This document shows, piece after piece, positions 62,861 to 64,000 of a stretch of 64,000 bases of DNA. The stretch comes from Pseudomonas beijingensis (GTDB lineage Bacteria > Pseudomonadota > Gammaproteobacteria > Pseudomonadales > Pseudomonadaceae), in contig NZ_CP117425.1 of the NCBI RefSeq assembly GCF_030687295.1, positions 868,001 to 932,000 on the forward strand, written 5' to 3'. A program made the translations under genes and the position numbers. The stretch's first letter is position 1. Each line of letters opens with the position of its first letter. The notes beneath the pieces were generated by a model. That model had not been told where the DNA came from, made no database searches, and saw nothing but the letters and a program-made list of their open reading frames with translations.

Positions 62861-63708
62861 GTGTGGTCGAGGAGGTCCGCCTGAGCCTGCCTCACATCGA
62901 ACTGGCGGCGCACTTGTTCGGCCCGGAAGACGGTTTGCCGGTGATTGCCCTGCACGGTTGGTTGGACAACGCCAACAGCTTCGCCCGCTTGGCGCCCAAG
63001 CTTGAGGGGCTGCGGGTGATTGCCCTGGACATGGCCGGTCACGGTCATTCCGAACATCGGCCGCCGGGCGCCGGCTATGCCTTGTGGGACTACGCCCATG
63101 ATGTGCTGCAAGTGGCCGAGCAACTGGGCTTGAAGCGCTTCGCCCTGTTGGGGCATTCCATGGGCGCCATTGTGTCGCTGGTACTGGCCGGCTCTCTGCC
63201 GGAACGGGTGACGCACCTGGGGTTGATCGACGGGGTGATTCCTCCTACAGCCAAAGGTGATAACGCGGCCGAACGCATGGGCATGGCCCTGCAAGCCCAG
63301 TTGGATTTGCAGCAAAAACGCAAGCCGGTCTACAAGACCCTCGAGCGGGCCATCGAAGTGCGCATGAAGGGGCTGGTGGCGGTCAGCCGTGAGGCTGCCG
63401 AGTTGCTGGCCCAGCGTGGCCTGATGCCGGTGCCGGGGGGCTACACCTGGCGCACCGACAACCGCCTGACCCTGCCATCGCCCCTGCGCCTGACCGAGGA
63501 CCAGGCCATGGCGTTCGTCGCCCGGGTCGGTTGTCCGGCGCATCTGGTGGTGGCGGCCGACGGCATGCTTGCCCAGCACCCGGAACTGCTGGAGCGTCTA
63601 CCCTTCAGTCATGAGCAGTTGCCGGGCGGCCATCATTTGCACCTGAACGACGAGGTCGGTGCCGCGCTTGTAGCAGACTGTTTCAATCGGTTCTTCACCG
63701 CTCCTTGA
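62857..63708 (+). CDS. alpha/beta hydrolase, second of an overlapping pair
   Basis: The 283-residue protein has the HGWLDNANSF oxyanion segment, nucleophile Ser101 in LLGHSMGAIVS, an acid in LIDGVIPPTA or AADGML, and the histidine in PGGHHLHLN. It resembles PA1622 and vertebrate serine hydrolase-like proteins. It is translationally coupled to the preceding hydrolase. Confidence 0.88.
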   Translation: MSVVEEVRLSLPHIELAAHLFGPEDGLPVIALHGWLDNANSFARLAPKLEGLRVIALDMAGHGHSEHRPPGAGYALWDYAHDVLQVAEQLGLKRFALLGHSMGAIVSLVLAGSLPERVTHLGLIDGVIPPTAKGDNAAERMGMALQAQLDLQQKRKPVYKTLERAIEVRMKGLVAVSREAAELLAQRGLMPVPGGYTWRTDNRLTLPSPLRLTEDQAMAFVARVGCPAHLVVAADGMLAQHPELLERLPFSHEQLPGGHHLHLNDEVGAALVADCFNRFFTAP

Positions 63709-63757
63709 CTTGCGCCGGGCAACTGTCGAGGCTGGGCGGGTTGAAAGGGAGACAACC

Positions 63758-63841
63758 ATGACAGACCTCTGTTTGCCAGCCTCGCGGCACATCGACGACG
63801 CCCGTTGCGTTCAAGTGTCCCAGGCAAAGCCGATCCGATGA
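63758..63841 (+). CDS. possible 27-residue leader peptide
   Basis: AAAGGGAG lies six bases before an ATG at 63758. The short frame encodes 27 residues (starting MTDLCLPASRHIDD) and its TGA overlaps the ATG of the next gene as ATGA. The signal sequences are good, but there is no homology support, so it may instead act only to couple translation. Confidence 0.35.
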   Translation: MTDLCLPASRHIDDARCVQVSQAKPIR

Positions 63842-64000
63842 AATTATCCGCTCACTCACTCGTCCTGCTGGCGCTGGCCTGCCTCAGCCCGGCGTCGTTC
63901 GCCGTCGATGTGCCGGGCAGTCGCGATCTGGATCGCGTGCCGCGCATGCCCGATGCCCAGATTGTCGATTACCGGCAGACCGGCGACCTGGAACGTGTCT
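63838..64000 (+). CDS. exported DUF4892-like protein, 5' part
   Basis: The gene runs off the window. The first 54 residues include a signal peptide (MKLSAHSLVLLALACLSPAS, cleavage near residue 22) followed by DVPGSRDLDRVPRMPDAQIV, which resembles the start of DUF4892 proteins such as PA1623. Some of these have an OmpA-like C-terminus, not visible here. Confidence 0.6.
   Translation, partial: MKLSAHSLVLLALACLSPASFAVDVPGSRDLDRVPRMPDAQIVDYRQTGDLERV

Overview
This window is high-GC chromosomal DNA of a fluorescent Pseudomonas, most likely the P. fluorescens group. The evidence is GC-rich third codon positions, gene order that follows P. aeruginosa PAO1 blocks in several places (aroC to mtnD; cysP to the rutR-like gene; gltA to braB; fabB to PA1623), and about nineteen REP pairs (REPINs) plus one REP-associated tyrosine transposase. 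I see no rRNA, tRNA, CRISPR array, prophage or classical insertion sequence. All synteny and family statements rest on remembered knowledge, not on a search.

Layout. 1-4.1 kb: an exported alpha/beta hydrolase, aroC, an MFS transporter and a diverged acireductone dioxygenase (mtnD) whose usual salvage partners mtnB and mtnC are missing. A 378-bp palindrome follows. 4.6-9.9 kb: a DUF3509 protein, a FATP-type acyl-CoA synthetase, an ankyrin protein, small unknowns and an NepI-like MFS exporter. 10.1-21.8 kb: a sulfate-binding protein, a potassium channel, a urea transporter, then the glyoxylate/glycerate locus gcl-hyi-glxR-ttuD-pyk on the minus strand, a GlcG-like gene, the RAYT transposase between two REPINs, and a RutR-like TetR regulator. 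Both gcl and glxR carry frameshifts. 22-29 kb: a DUF808 membrane protein, mlaA with an overlapping hydrolase gene, a ferredoxin-like gene fragment, the betaine-binding protein betX, and a DUF485/actP acetate symporter pair.

29-42.2 kb is the TCA cycle cluster: gltA diverges from sdhCDAB-sucAB-lpdG-sucCD, with clear sigma-70-type promoters in the gap between them. 42.6-52 kb holds brnQ, a DUF599 protein, a small lipoprotein, two overlapping hotdog thioesterases, htpG, a dienelactone hydrolase-like protein, a pirin, a metal-dependent hydrolase and a DUF3859 protein. 52.2-64 kb holds fabB-fabA, a compact operon of TonB-dependent receptor, periplasmic binding protein and hybrid histidine kinase, then gpsA, a DUF4389 protein, sixA, another thioesterase, two overlapping alpha/beta hydrolases and the start of a DUF4892-like gene.

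The main points of interest are: signs of pathway decay at two places (methionine salvage, and glyoxylate to glycerate); a RAYT gene flanked by its likely REPINs, with REPINs in consecutive gaps of the decaying glx locus; twin perfect TTGTATACAA operators in the gcl/glcG-like gap; an envelope-spanning receptor/binding protein/kinase operon with unknown ligand and output; and several large unannotated palindromes.
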